Shown: positions 1 to 8,330 of the stretch, piece by piece
How positions within the stretch are numbered: position 1 is the first letter of the stretch
How the letters are laid out: each line of letters starts with the position of its first letter
Assembly: GCA_016202605.1 (NCBI GenBank)
Contig: JACQOJ010000012.1
Location: forward strand, 1-38,685
DNA from: Betaproteobacteria bacterium
GTDB lineage: Bacteria > Pseudomonadota > Gammaproteobacteria > Burkholderiales > SG8-41
Reading direction: 5' to 3'
Length of the DNA stretch: 38,685 nucleotides
The notes under the pieces: generated by a model
Databases searched by the model: none
What the model was told of the DNA's origin: nothing
What the model saw: the letters and a program-made list of their open reading frames with translations, nothing else
Translations under genes and position numbers: made by a program

Positions 1-702
1 GGTCCAGGTCGAGCGATTGCCCCTCCTCATGGTGACGTGGCCGAGCTGATCGTAGTCGATGACCATAGATCCCAGAATGGAGAGGAGCGGTTCATACAGG
101 CTGAGGTCGATTTCGTCGCCGATTCCGCCGTTTCTTTCACGAGCCAGCAGCGCTGCCAGCACCGCGTACGTCCCGCACAGCGCGGCAACGCCGTCTGCAA
201 TCGGGACCGCGGGGAGGGTCGGCGGCCCCTTCGCTTCGCCTGTGATGTGCGCAAACCCGCTGAACGCCTCGGCCAGCGTTCCCATTCCCGGATGGTTACT
301 GTAGGGCCCCGTCTGCCCATATCCGCTGATATGAAGCATGACCAGGCCGGGGTTCGCGGCGCTCAACGTCTCGTAATCCAGGCCCCATTGCTTCATGCGT
401 CCGGGACGAAAGTTTTCGATGAAAACATCCGCCGTTTGCGCGAGCTTCCTCACGATCTCCGCGCCCTCGGGCTTGCTGACGTTCACCGAGATCAATCGCT
501 TGTTCCGTGAAGAGACGGCCCACCAAAGTCCCTGGCCGTTCTTGAAACGGCCGGTTTTCCGGACGTCATCCCCCTTCGGGTGCTCGATCTTGATCACGTC
601 GGCGCCGAGGTCCGCAAGGTTGGTTGCGACCAGCGGCCCCGCGAAGATCATGCCGAGATCGAGCACACGATACCCGACGAGCGGGCCTGTTGCTTTGGTC
701 AT
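1..702 (-). CDS. CaiB/BaiF family CoA-transferase, C-terminus beyond the window
   Basis: Family III CoA-transferases move CoA between carboxylic acids in the cytosol. I read 234 codons from ATG at 702 to the window edge with no stop, about 60% of the usual 390-410 residues. The N-terminal Rossmann-like part is typical: VLDLGMIFAGPLVATNLADL near residue 13, GADVIKIEHP near 33, ENFRPGRM near 96. Asp170 in PIADGVAAL falls where the catalytic aspartate of formyl-CoA transferase lies. A GGAGA ribosome site precedes the start. The gene follows PrpD-1 after 44 bases on the same strand, so the two are probably cotranscribed. The acid substrate cannot be read from the sequence. It is clearly different from the second CaiB gene at 3482. 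Confidence 0.9.
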   Translation of the reverse strand, partial: MTKATGPLVGYRVLDLGMIFAGPLVATNLADLGADVIKIEHPKGDDVRKTGRFKNGQGLWWAVSSRNKRLISVNVSKPEGAEIVRKLAQTADVFIENFRPGRMKQWGLDYETLSAANPGLVMLHISGYGQTGPYSNHPGMGTLAEAFSGFAHITGEAKGPPTLPAVPIADGVAALCGTYAVLAALLARERNGGIGDEIDLSLYEPLLSILGSMVIDYDQLGHVTMRRGNRSTWT

Positions 703-746
703 CCTGCCGTTCTCCGACTGATAGCCGTCGTCGCCGGCCGCCATTC

Positions 747-2150
747 CTATTTCGCGCTCATGGCCGCCGCTTTTGCCGCGCCCGTCGCGTGAGACGGCGG
801 GACGGTTGCGGCAACCAGCTCCCGAAGGTCCGCCAGCTCCGCGCAACGCTGCAACTGGCCCAGCAAGCGCTCGGAGCCGGGCTGCCCGAGCACGCGGCCT
901 GAACAGTCCATGAATTTCTCGATGCGGTCGCTTGCCGTCATCAGCCATGCCGGAGAACCCGGCACCCTGTCGACGCGCATCTCGAACGTCCCGCGTCGGG
1001 TCGCGATGGCGACGTCGTTGTAGCCGACCACGCCGGAGTACACGCCTTTGTCTTCAATGCGATAACGCCGCGTTTTCGCCATCAGCGCGCGCACGGCCGG
1101 ACGCTGCACCATGGCGTCGGTGAACGTCTCAAGCGTGACCTTGCCATCGAGCACGAGCGCCGCGGCGACGTATTCGATGCTGAACTTGCCCTCGAGTCCG
1201 GTGCCCGGGTTGTGACTCACCAGCGCATTATCGGCGCCGGGCGGAAAACCAACCGAAATGCCCTGAACTTCGTCGGCTTTGACGGCATGTTTCTTCAAGA
1301 GCTCGATCAGGCCGCCGATCGGACGGTGGTTGCAGTAGCAGCACGGCCAGCGCTTGACGTAAATTCCGGGCTCGGTCATTTCCCAGGGCCTGCCGAGCCG
1401 CTCGATGAGTTCTCCGAGCGCCACGCCGTCTTCGCCGCCATAAGTGTCGAGAACGCTGCGCTCTCCTTCGAATATGGCGGTATCGGTCGTGAAGCCCTCG
1501 CGGGCCATCCACGCCGACAGCACGCCGGTGCGTGCCGCGTGGCCGGCGTGGAAGGGCTTCGCCATCGTGCCGAAATTTCGCACCAGTCCGCTCATCTGCG
1601 ATGCCGCGAGCCCCCACGCAGCTTGCAGCTGCGCCGCATCGAGACCCCACAAGCGCGCGGCAGCCGCGGTCGCCGAGAATGCGCCGATCGTCGCCGTCGA
1701 ATGCCAGCCGCGCAGATAGTGGTCCTGGCCGACCGCGCGGCCGAGTTTGCCGGCGATCTCCAGGCCCAATGCATACGCGGCCAGAACTTGAGCGCCGGAT
1801 GCGCGGGTGGCCTCCGCGACGGCGAGAGCGGCCGGAACCATCGTTGCGCTCGGGTGACCCCGCAGGCTGGGCAGGCTGTCGTCGAAGTCGAGCGCGTGCG
1901 CCGAGATGCCGTTCGCGAAAGCCGCTTCAGCCGGCGAAGTCGAGATGTTCTGGCCCCACACGGTTGCCTGCGGCCTCGCGCCCAGCTCATTCACCCAGCG
2001 CACCGCGATCTCGGCGACGGGTTCGAGCGTGCCGGCGAGCGCGACACCAACCGTGTCGATCAGCGCATCTCGCGCCCCGGCGAGAACGTCGTGCGGGATG
2101 TCCGTGAGCTTCGCGTCGGTTACGTAGCGTGCGAGTTTTTCCGTAAGCAT
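747..2150 (-). CDS. MmgE/PrpD family protein (PrpD-1)
   Basis: A 467-residue member of the family that holds 2-methylcitrate dehydratase, cis-aconitate decarboxylase and iminodisuccinate epimerase; all act on small polycarboxylates by proton abstraction. The active-site landmarks are present: LDFDD (residues 87-91), His99 in GHPS, His150 in GWHSTATIGAF, and Lys198/His201 in KPFHAG. A second substrate-side segment, WPCCYCNHRP, lies near residue 270. Length is normal. The start at 2150 has an AAGGAG site six bases upstream. It heads a minus-strand unit with the CaiB gene downstream and diverges from the HMGL-like gene. The family is secure, but the reaction is not; dehydratase, decarboxylase and epimerase are all possible. 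Confidence 0.9.
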   Translation of the reverse strand: MLTEKLARYVTDAKLTDIPHDVLAGARDALIDTVGVALAGTLEPVAEIAVRWVNELGARPQATVWGQNISTSPAEAAFANGISAHALDFDDSLPSLRGHPSATMVPAALAVAEATRASGAQVLAAYALGLEIAGKLGRAVGQDHYLRGWHSTATIGAFSATAAAARLWGLDAAQLQAAWGLAASQMSGLVRNFGTMAKPFHAGHAARTGVLSAWMAREGFTTDTAIFEGERSVLDTYGGEDGVALGELIERLGRPWEMTEPGIYVKRWPCCYCNHRPIGGLIELLKKHAVKADEVQGISVGFPPGADNALVSHNPGTGLEGKFSIEYVAAALVLDGKVTLETFTDAMVQRPAVRALMAKTRRYRIEDKGVYSGVVGYNDVAIATRRGTFEMRVDRVPGSPAWLMTASDRIEKFMDCSGRVLGQPGSERLLGQLQRCAELADLRELVAATVPPSHATGAAKAAAMSAK

Positions 2151-2378
2151 TTTCGCTCCTTGATATCCCGTGTTGCGTGTCAGGAAGACGACCGGTTCAT
2201 CAGGTTCGCAATAGCCGCAGTATGCCTTCAGGCAGGGCTCATGCGCTATTCTAAAGTGGTATGGGTAATTCCAATTCGTTGTTTTTCGGGAATAGAGACC
2301 GATGTTAAGCTAAACCCCGATTGACGTTCAAGACACTACCGGCACGAGATTTGACGATGCCGGTTATAAACGGGTTGC
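2151..2378. promoter_or_regulatory. divergent control region between PrpD-1 and the lyase gene
   Basis: This 228-base gap separates two divergent transcription units and must hold both promoters. It is less GC-rich than its surroundings. A small inverted repeat, TGCCT-TC-AGGCA (2223-2234), and a TAGAAT-like -10 on the minus strand near 2253 are visible, but spacing to a convincing -35 is poor. No regulator gene is adjacent. I cannot define the sites further. Confidence 0.3.
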
Positions 2379-3359
2379 ATGGAAACGACCATGGCAGATT
2401 TTCCGAAATCCATACTCATCAAAGAGGAGGGCCCGCGGGAGGGTTTTCAAATCGAGCCCGGCCCGATACCGACGTCCCGGAAAATCGAACTCATCGATGC
2501 GCTTTCCGAAACGGGCGTCAAGCACATGCAGATCGTCTCCTTCGTAAATCCGAAGCGTGTTCCGGGCATGGCGGATGCGGAGGACGTCGTGCGCGGGTTT
2601 ACGCCGAAGCCGGGTGTCGAGTATACGGGGCTGTGGCTGAATGAAAAAGGCCTGGAACGCGCGCGCGCGACCGGCAAGCTCGCGCTGGAGGGCAAGATTT
2701 CCCTGTACCCATCCGAAAAGTTCCTGCTCCGGAACAACAATCGCACGCTTGAACAGCAGATTGAATACGTGCATCGGGTGCTGGACGAGTACGAGCAGCA
2801 GGGGATCACGGTCGAACGCGGATCAATATCCAATGCGTTCGGCTGCAACTTCGAGGGCGATATTCCGATCCCGAAGGTCGTGGCGATGGTGGGCCAGATA
2901 TACGACATCGCGAAGGAGCATGGGTTGAACATTACGGAGCTCACTCTTGCCGATACGATGGCATGGGCGACCCCGCTCCAGGTCAAGCGGACGATCGGCG
3001 CAATTCGCGAGAAATACCCGGAGATCGAAATCAGCCTGCATCTGCACGACACGCGCGGCATGGGCATAGCGAACGCGTACGCCGGACTCGAAATGGGGGT
3101 CGCCATGTTCGATGCATGCGTGGGAGGCCTGGGCGGATGCCCGTTCGCCGGGCACAAGGGGGCGGCGGGCAACGTATGCACGGAAGATCTCGTATTCCTG
3201 TGTGATGAACTGGGTATCGGGACCGGCATCGACCTCGAGAAAATGATCGAGTGCGCGCGTCTGGCCGAAGACATCGCAGGCCATCCTCTGCCCGGCTCGG
3301 TCATGAAAGGCGGCAGCCTCAAACGTCTGCGCGCGGCGGCGCGGCAGGGTCGGGAATGA
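2379..3359 (+). CDS. HMG-CoA lyase-like (HMGL/DRE-TIM) aldolase
   Basis: A 326-residue TIM-barrel protein of the HMGL-like family, which splits 3-hydroxyacyl-CoA thioesters into acetyl-CoA and an oxo-acid, or runs related aldol reactions. Visible motifs: GPREGFQIEPG (residues 18-28), metal-binding HLHD (221-224), and the lyase signature GLGGCPFAGHKGAAGN (250-265) with the catalytic-loop Cys254. The usual RDG is REG here (Glu21), so substrate preference may differ from true HMG-CoA lyase. Start is ATG 2379 or, equally well, ATG 2391; neither has a strong ribosome site. A CaiB CoA-transferase follows after 122 bases, which fits a pair that first makes and then cleaves a CoA thioester. Family call is firm; the exact substrate is inferred only as a branched or hydroxylated dicarboxyl-CoA. 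Confidence 0.88.
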   Translation: METTMADFPKSILIKEEGPREGFQIEPGPIPTSRKIELIDALSETGVKHMQIVSFVNPKRVPGMADAEDVVRGFTPKPGVEYTGLWLNEKGLERARATGKLALEGKISLYPSEKFLLRNNNRTLEQQIEYVHRVLDEYEQQGITVERGSISNAFGCNFEGDIPIPKVVAMVGQIYDIAKEHGLNITELTLADTMAWATPLQVKRTIGAIREKYPEIEISLHLHDTRGMGIANAYAGLEMGVAMFDACVGGLGGCPFAGHKGAAGNVCTEDLVFLCDELGIGTGIDLEKMIECARLAEDIAGHPLPGSVMKGGSLKRLRAAARQGRE

Positions 3360-3366
3360 CGGCCAA

Positions 3367-3397
3367 GTGTCATGCCCGTGAAGCGGGGCATCCAATT
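3367..3397. repeat. short dispersed palindromic repeat, copy 1
   Basis: The sequence TCATGCCCG (3370-3378), a short loop, then CGGGGCATCCAATT (3384-3397) can fold as a hairpin between the lyase and CoA-transferase genes. The GGGGCATCCAATT end recurs near 32450 and 38480. It looks like a REP-type or small MITE-type element common in proteobacterial intergenic DNA. Confidence 0.6.
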
Positions 3398-3481
3398 TGC
3401 GCTGTTCTCGTTGTACATCGACTCGCGGCCGATTAGTCCGACCCGAAAAGGCCTTGCCCGTCACGTTTTCCGGAGTCATAC

Positions 3482-4687
3482 ATGGCATTGCCTTTAAGCG
3501 ATGTGCGCGTGCTCGATTTGACCAACGTGGTCGCGGGGCCGCTTGCTTCTTATCATTTCGTCATGCTCGGCGCGGAAGTCATCAAGATCGAAGTGCCCGG
3601 GACGGGCGACCTGGCCCGCAAGATGGGCGCGGACCCGGGCCTTGGACAGAAGGGCATGGGGGCATCGTTTCTCGCGCTCAATGCCGGCAAGAAGTCCTTG
3701 ACGCTTGATCTCAAGACCGCGCACGGTAAAGCCGTTTTCAAACGGCTGTTGCCCGGAGCCGATGTCGTACTGGAAAACTTCCGCCCCGGCACCATGAAGA
3801 AGCTCGGCCTGGATTACCCGGTGCTGAGAGAGTCCAACCCGGGCATTGTATACTGCGCGGTTTCCGGGTTCGGCCAGGAAGGTCCGCTCGCCCAAAGACC
3901 CAGTTACGATCAGATCATCCAGGGTTTCTGCGGCATCATGAGTCTCACCGGCGATGAGGATACGGCGCCCACGCGCGCCGGTTACATCGTCTGCGACACG
4001 ATGGCCGCCATGACCGCCGCGTTCGCGGTGGCGGCTGCGCTTTATCGCAGACAGAAGACCGGCGAAGGCGAAATGATCGACGTGTCGATGCTCGATTCAT
4101 CGCTTTCCACGATGGCGACGTGGCCCATTTCGAACTATCTCAATGCAGGGAAGATCCCGGTTCCCATGGGAAATGAGAATCACACGGCGAGTCCGTCGGG
4201 GACGTTCAGGACAGGAAACGGGCTGCTCAACATAGTAAATAACGAGCAGAAGCAATGGGAGAGGTTGTGCGATGTCGTTGGCAGATCGGAACTGAAGACG
4301 GATCGGCGTTTTGCCGACCGCGACGCGCGAATCGCAAATCGTGCACAGTTGCGAAAGATCCTGGAGCACGCACTGCAGGCGAAGAGCGCGGGGGAGTGGG
4401 AACGGTTGTTCCACGAGGCCGGCGTGCCTGCGGGACCGATTTTGACCGTGCCTGATATTGTGCGCCATCCGCACCTCGAGGCCCGCCAGCTCATCAAGCG
4501 CTTCACGGATGCGCCCCCTGTCGGGAGAGAGATTGCGGTCACCCGCGTCGGCTTTCGCTTGAGCAAAGAGCAGCCTGACGTCGACCGTCCGCCCCCCAGG
4601 CTGGGGCAGGATACGGACAGCGTCCTGAGCGCTGCCGGGTACTCGGACGAAGAGATCGCCCGGTTTCGCCGCACGGGCGTCGTATAG
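3482..4687 (+). CDS. CaiB/BaiF family CoA-transferase
   Basis: A full-length (401 residue) family III CoA-transferase. Motifs in order: VLDLTNVVAGPLASYHFVML (residues 10-29), GAEVIKIEVPGTGD, ENFRPGTMKKLGLDY (98-112), YDQIIQGFCGIMSLTG (142-157), catalytic Asp172 in IVCDTMAAMTA, and TGEGEMIDVSMLD. The start ATG 3482 lies six bases after CCGGAG. It sits in a plus-strand run with the HMGL-like lyase before it and an SMP-30-like lactonase 42 bases after it. The likely role is activation of the run's organic acid to its CoA ester for the lyase, by analogy with other CaiB-plus-lyase pairs such as succinyl-CoA:glutarate/HMG CoA-transferase systems. The CoA donor and acceptor are not known. Confidence 0.92.
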   Translation: MALPLSDVRVLDLTNVVAGPLASYHFVMLGAEVIKIEVPGTGDLARKMGADPGLGQKGMGASFLALNAGKKSLTLDLKTAHGKAVFKRLLPGADVVLENFRPGTMKKLGLDYPVLRESNPGIVYCAVSGFGQEGPLAQRPSYDQIIQGFCGIMSLTGDEDTAPTRAGYIVCDTMAAMTAAFAVAAALYRRQKTGEGEMIDVSMLDSSLSTMATWPISNYLNAGKIPVPMGNENHTASPSGTFRTGNGLLNIVNNEQKQWERLCDVVGRSELKTDRRFADRDARIANRAQLRKILEHALQAKSAGEWERLFHEAGVPAGPILTVPDIVRHPHLEARQLIKRFTDAPPVGREIAVTRVGFRLSKEQPDVDRPPPRLGQDTDSVLSAAGYSDEEIARFRRTGVV

Positions 4688-4729
4688 CCCGTCGGCCCAC
4701 CGATCATCGCTCATCGCTGGAGGATTTCC

Positions 4730-5629
4730 ATGTACTTCGGCCCGCCACCCGGATTGATCGAAACGGAAATATTCACGACGCTGCCGGATAAATTCCGCGA
4801 CGCGGCGAAAGCGTCCGCATCGAAACGCAGGCGCAGGAACTTCCTCGAAGGGCCGTCATTCGACCGCGCCGGCAATCTCTACTGCGTGGACATTCCGATG
4901 GGGCGCGTCTATCGCATTTCGCCGCGCGGCGAGTGGGAGATCATCGTCGAATACGAAGGTGAGCCGAACGGACTGAAGATCGACAAGGAAGGCCGCATTT
5001 TCATTGCTGACCACAGGAACGGCATCCTCCTGCTCGACGGAAAAGCCGGCAAGGTGACGCCGTTCCTCGAAGGTCCGGGCAAGCAGCGATTCAAGGGGGT
5101 CAACGACCTCATTTTTGCGCAGAACGGCGACCTCTACTTCACCGACCAGGGGCAGACCGGGCTCCACGATCCGACCGGCTGCGTTTACCGCTATACCCCT
5201 TCGGGCCGCCTCGATTGTCTCGTCAACACGATTCCGAGTCCAAACGGGCTCGTGTTCAACGTGCGCGAGACATCGTTGTTCGTGGCGGTCACGCGTGCCA
5301 ATGCGGTATGGCGTATCCCGCTGGACGACACCGGTGTGACCAGCAAAGTGGGACTGTTCGTGCAGCTTTTCAGTGCGGGACCCGATGGGCTCGCGCTCGA
5401 CGCGGACGGCAACGTGGTGGTAACGCATCCGGGGCTGGGTATCGTGTGGCTCTTCAGCAAACGCGGAGTGCCGCTCTATAATGTGAAATCCTGCGCCGGA
5501 GAGATGACGACCAATGTCGCCTATGGCGGCGAGGATCGGAAGACGCTTTACATCGTCGACTCGGCGAAAGGCAACATATTGACAGCGCGCATGCCCGTCG
5601 CCGGCAAGCTCATGTACTCGCACGCCTGA
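4730..5629 (+). CDS. SMP-30/gluconolactonase/LRE family protein
   Basis: A 299-residue six-bladed beta-propeller of the SMP-30 family, whose members are mostly calcium- or zinc-dependent lactonases. Metal-site residues typical of the family are present: Glu40 in LEGPSFD, the VND at about 124-126, Asn in PSPNGLVF near 170, and Asp in AGPDGLALD near 218. Repeated G-x-L/I-Y/F-x-x-D strands mark the blades (GNLYCVD, GRIFIAD, GDLYFTD). No signal peptide is evident, so it is probably cytosolic. A GGAGG site precedes ATG 4730. Flanked by CaiB and PrpD-2 in the same direction, it may open a lactone intermediate, or be one of the many family members of unknown reaction. Confidence 0.88.
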   Translation: MYFGPPPGLIETEIFTTLPDKFRDAAKASASKRRRRNFLEGPSFDRAGNLYCVDIPMGRVYRISPRGEWEIIVEYEGEPNGLKIDKEGRIFIADHRNGILLLDGKAGKVTPFLEGPGKQRFKGVNDLIFAQNGDLYFTDQGQTGLHDPTGCVYRYTPSGRLDCLVNTIPSPNGLVFNVRETSLFVAVTRANAVWRIPLDDTGVTSKVGLFVQLFSAGPDGLALDADGNVVVTHPGLGIVWLFSKRGVPLYNVKSCAGEMTTNVAYGGEDRKTLYIVDSAKGNILTARMPVAGKLMYSHA

Positions 5630-5696
5630 GTGTAACCCCTCAAGAGAGCCGGCGGGATTCATCATCGCGTCAGCGCGTCCCATCCAGAGGAAACAC

Positions 5697-7097
5697 ATGT
5701 CAACGACTTCCACCACACGATCGGTAATGCGCAGCACCACAGATATACGGGGCCGTCAGTTGACCGCATTTATCGCCGGCACCGCGCAACGAGAGCACCC
5801 GCCCGCGGTCATGGAGGCGGCTTCACGCGCCCTGGTGGATTTCATCGGCTGTGCGGTCGGCGCGTCCGACGATGCGCCGGCGCGCCCGGTGCGCCAGGCG
5901 ATCAAGTCCTGGAATGCGTCAGGCAAGGCGCGGATCATATGCGGCGGGCGTACCACGCCGGCGCTCGCAGCGCTCGCCAACGGCACGATGGCGCACGCGA
6001 TGGACTACGATGACACGCACCCGATGGGCGCGGGTCATCCGAGCGGACCGTGCTGGTCGACGGCGCTCGCGCTCGCCGAGGAACACGGCTGCTCCGAGCG
6101 GGAAGCGATCGCGGCTTTCATTACCGGCTTCGAGGTAATGGCGAAGCTTGGCGGCGGCGGGCCGCCGGGCGTCGGGCGCAGTCTCCAGCGCCGGGGCTTC
6201 CACCCGACCTCCGTCTTTGGCCGGGCAGGGGCCGCGGCGGTCGCGTGCGTGCTGATGAAGCTCGACGAGCAGCAGACCGCGTACGCACTGGGAGTTGCGG
6301 CTACCACTGCGGGCGGTCTGGTGGGATCGTTCGGCACGCATGGCAAGCCCTTTCACGCCGGCAAGGCGGCGATGGACGGGATACTTGCGGCACAGCTGGC
6401 AGCCGGGGGCTTCGTCTCGGCGACGCATCTCTACGGGCTGGAGAAGGGCCTGCTCGACGCGTTCATCCAGAACCGCGAAGTCGAGGTGCCGCCGCTTGAC
6501 GATTTCGACCACAAGTGGGAAATCCTCGGCAACAGCTTCAAGCCGTTCGCAAGCTGCCGCGCGACCCACGCCTCGACGCAGGCTGCACGCTCGCTGGCGG
6601 ACCGCGTTAAAGGCCGGAAGATCGCGGCGGTGCACGCGAAAGTGCATCCCAACGCGCTCGTCACCGCAGGCAAGCTCGCCCCGCGCACGCCGCTCGAAGG
6701 CAAGTTCAGCGTTCCGTTCTGTATCGCGCTGGGGTTGCGCGGCTACCGCGTGGTTGCGACGGACTTCACCGATGCGACGATGCGCGATCCGGCCGTGATG
6801 GAAGTCGTGCCCGCGGTGAAGCTCGATGCCGTGCAGGGCCAGGCGCCGCATTCCGCGTATCTTGACGTCATCCTGGAGGGCGGCGAGCGCTTGCGGGCCC
6901 AAACCGACGTCGTCATGGGACATCCCGACAACCCGATGAGCCGGGACGCGCTGCGCGCCAAGTTCGAAGGGCTCGTCGAGCCGGTGTTGGGCCGCGACAA
7001 GACAGCGGACCTATACGAAACCGCCTGCCGGTTTGCGCGGCCGGGTTCCCTGGAAAAACTTTCATCTCTACTCGCAGGCAAGGCGCTGGAAAAGTGA
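5697..7097 (+). CDS. MmgE/PrpD family protein (PrpD-2)
   Basis: 466 residues, same family as PrpD-1. Landmarks: AMDYDDTHP (residues 101-109), His114 in GHPSG, His169 in GFHPTS, Lys217/His220 in GKPFHAGKAA, and KPFASCRATH near 278, the counterpart of the second-half active-site segment. GAGGAAA lies three bases before ATG 5697; an internal ATG at 5727 is possible but less likely. It closes the plus-strand run begun by the lyase gene, 67 bases after the lactonase. It keeps the full set of residues expected of an active enzyme of this fold. Which carboxylate it uses is not known. Confidence 0.9.
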   Translation: MSTTSTTRSVMRSTTDIRGRQLTAFIAGTAQREHPPAVMEAASRALVDFIGCAVGASDDAPARPVRQAIKSWNASGKARIICGGRTTPALAALANGTMAHAMDYDDTHPMGAGHPSGPCWSTALALAEEHGCSEREAIAAFITGFEVMAKLGGGGPPGVGRSLQRRGFHPTSVFGRAGAAAVACVLMKLDEQQTAYALGVAATTAGGLVGSFGTHGKPFHAGKAAMDGILAAQLAAGGFVSATHLYGLEKGLLDAFIQNREVEVPPLDDFDHKWEILGNSFKPFASCRATHASTQAARSLADRVKGRKIAAVHAKVHPNALVTAGKLAPRTPLEGKFSVPFCIALGLRGYRVVATDFTDATMRDPAVMEVVPAVKLDAVQGQAPHSAYLDVILEGGERLRAQTDVVMGHPDNPMSRDALRAKFEGLVEPVLGRDKTADLYETACRFARPGSLEKLSSLLAGKALEK

Positions 7098-7110
7098 ATG
7101 TGGTGACACG

Positions 7111-7236
7111 CTAACCGTTCTCGTCGATCGCCGGCAGATCGACTCCCGCGGCATTGAGCGCCTGCATCAAGGCAGAGACGGTCAGGTACGCAAAGCTGGT
7201 GAAGAAGAAGATCGGCGTCAAGCCGGAGTGAACCAT
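7111..7236 (-). pseudogene. possible remnant: hydrophobic C-terminal fragment of a membrane protein
   Basis: Reading minus from ATG 7236 gives 41 residues with a hydrophobic run (PIFFFTSFAYLTVSALM) and a polar tail. The same frame stays open upstream into the LysR gene, where it is only a shadow. There is no ribosome site. It resembles the tail of a transporter or other membrane protein, but I do not recognise a family. It may be a leftover of a deleted gene or chance. Confidence 0.25.
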
Positions 7237-7270
7237 GTGATACCGGGGATCGGGACGCGCCCTCGGCGCG

Positions 7271-8197
7271 CTACAGGTCAGGCACCGCGTCCCATGCCGG
7301 CGTTTGTGAAATGCCGCTGGTGAGGAAATCGACGAAGGCCTGAATCCGTGGCGAAAGATGTCGCCGTTCGAGATATACCACCCAGACGGGGGGGCCTTCC
7401 GATGCGTAACCACGCAATATTGGCTGCAGCGACCCCGCCTGAATCGCGTCGAACGCGGCGAACGTGGGAACGTGTGCGATGCCGATGCCGGCTATCGCAG
7501 CGTCCACCAGTGCGTGAGCATTGTTGATGTTGAGGCCTCCGGACGGCACCCGCGGAGAACGCGCGCTGCTTGAGACAAGATTCCAGGCACGGTAACGGTG
7601 CGTGTGTGGAATGTAGATCATGAGGCAACGATGCCGCTCCAGCTCATCGGGTGTCCTGGGTTCTCCGTAGCGCTCCAGGTACCGCGGCGACGCCACCGTG
7701 ACGAACCGCAAATTGCACAGGCGCCGCGCGATCAAACGCGCATCCCCAAGATCCCCGATGCGGATCGCCGCGTCGAGACCCTCGTCGGCCAGGTCCGGGA
7801 CCCGGTCGCTCAGCTCTGCGTCGATGACGAGCTCCGGGTTGAGCTGGGAAAACTGCGCCAAAAGCGGCGCCAGGACACGCTGTCCGAAACCTACGGGCAT
7901 CTGGACCCGCAAGCGCCCTCGCGGCTTGGCGCGCCGTCGCGTTACCGCGGTTTCGGCGTCCTCCAGTTCCCCCAGGATCTGGCGGCAGCGCTCGTAAAAG
8001 GCGGTGCCATCATCGGTCAGGCTCACGCTGCGGGTGGTGCGATGGACCAGCTGCACGCCGAGTTTATCTTCCAGGCGCGTGAGCGCTTTGCTGGCGCCCG
8101 AAGGCGAGATTCCCAGTTTCCTCGCGGCTTCGGTAAAGCTGCGCGCTTCTGCAACGCGCACGAAAACGGTGATCCCTTGAAGCGATTCCGTAGCCAT
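7271..8197 (-). CDS. LysR family transcriptional regulator
   Basis: 308 residues, usual LysR length. The N-terminal winged helix-turn-helix is clear: FVRVAEARSFTEAARKLGIS (residues 11-30), then PSGASKALTRLEDKLGVQLV and HRTTRSVSLTDDG up to about residue 65. The rest is the periplasmic-binding-like effector domain, with GIAHVPTF near residue 233. It belongs to the AaeR/CrgA-like branch common in Burkholderiales. It is divergent from the hydroxylase run beginning at 8331 with 133 bases between the starts, the classic arrangement for a LysR protein that controls its neighbour and itself in response to the substrate. No clear ribosome site precedes ATG 8197. Confidence 0.93.
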   Translation of the reverse strand: MATESLQGITVFVRVAEARSFTEAARKLGISPSGASKALTRLEDKLGVQLVHRTTRSVSLTDDGTAFYERCRQILGELEDAETAVTRRRAKPRGRLRVQMPVGFGQRVLAPLLAQFSQLNPELVIDAELSDRVPDLADEGLDAAIRIGDLGDARLIARRLCNLRFVTVASPRYLERYGEPRTPDELERHRCLMIYIPHTHRYRAWNLVSSSARSPRVPSGGLNINNAHALVDAAIAGIGIAHVPTFAAFDAIQAGSLQPILRGYASEGPPVWVVYLERRHLSPRIQAFVDFLTSGISQTPAWDAVPDL

Positions 8198-8208
8198 CCA
8201 TTACGGAC

Positions 8209-8227
8209 AAAACGTCATTAATGTTTT
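8209..8227. promoter_or_regulatory. candidate LysR operator
   Basis: An AT-rich inverted repeat, AAAAC (8209-8213) and GTTTT (8223-8227), surrounds the perfect palindrome CATTAATG (8216-8223). It lies 12-30 bases ahead of the LysR start in the divergent gap, where autoregulatory LysR sites normally lie. A -10-like CATAAT (8259-8264) for the rightward genes follows. Function is inferred from place and symmetry only. Confidence 0.45.
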
Positions 8228-8330
8228 GAACTTTTGCCTATTTATCAATCTCGGTGTCCATAATAACATGCAGGGGTACTTGCGCGAATTGCCGGGCAGT
8301 CTCGCGCGGGCCGGGAAAAGGATGCGTTCG

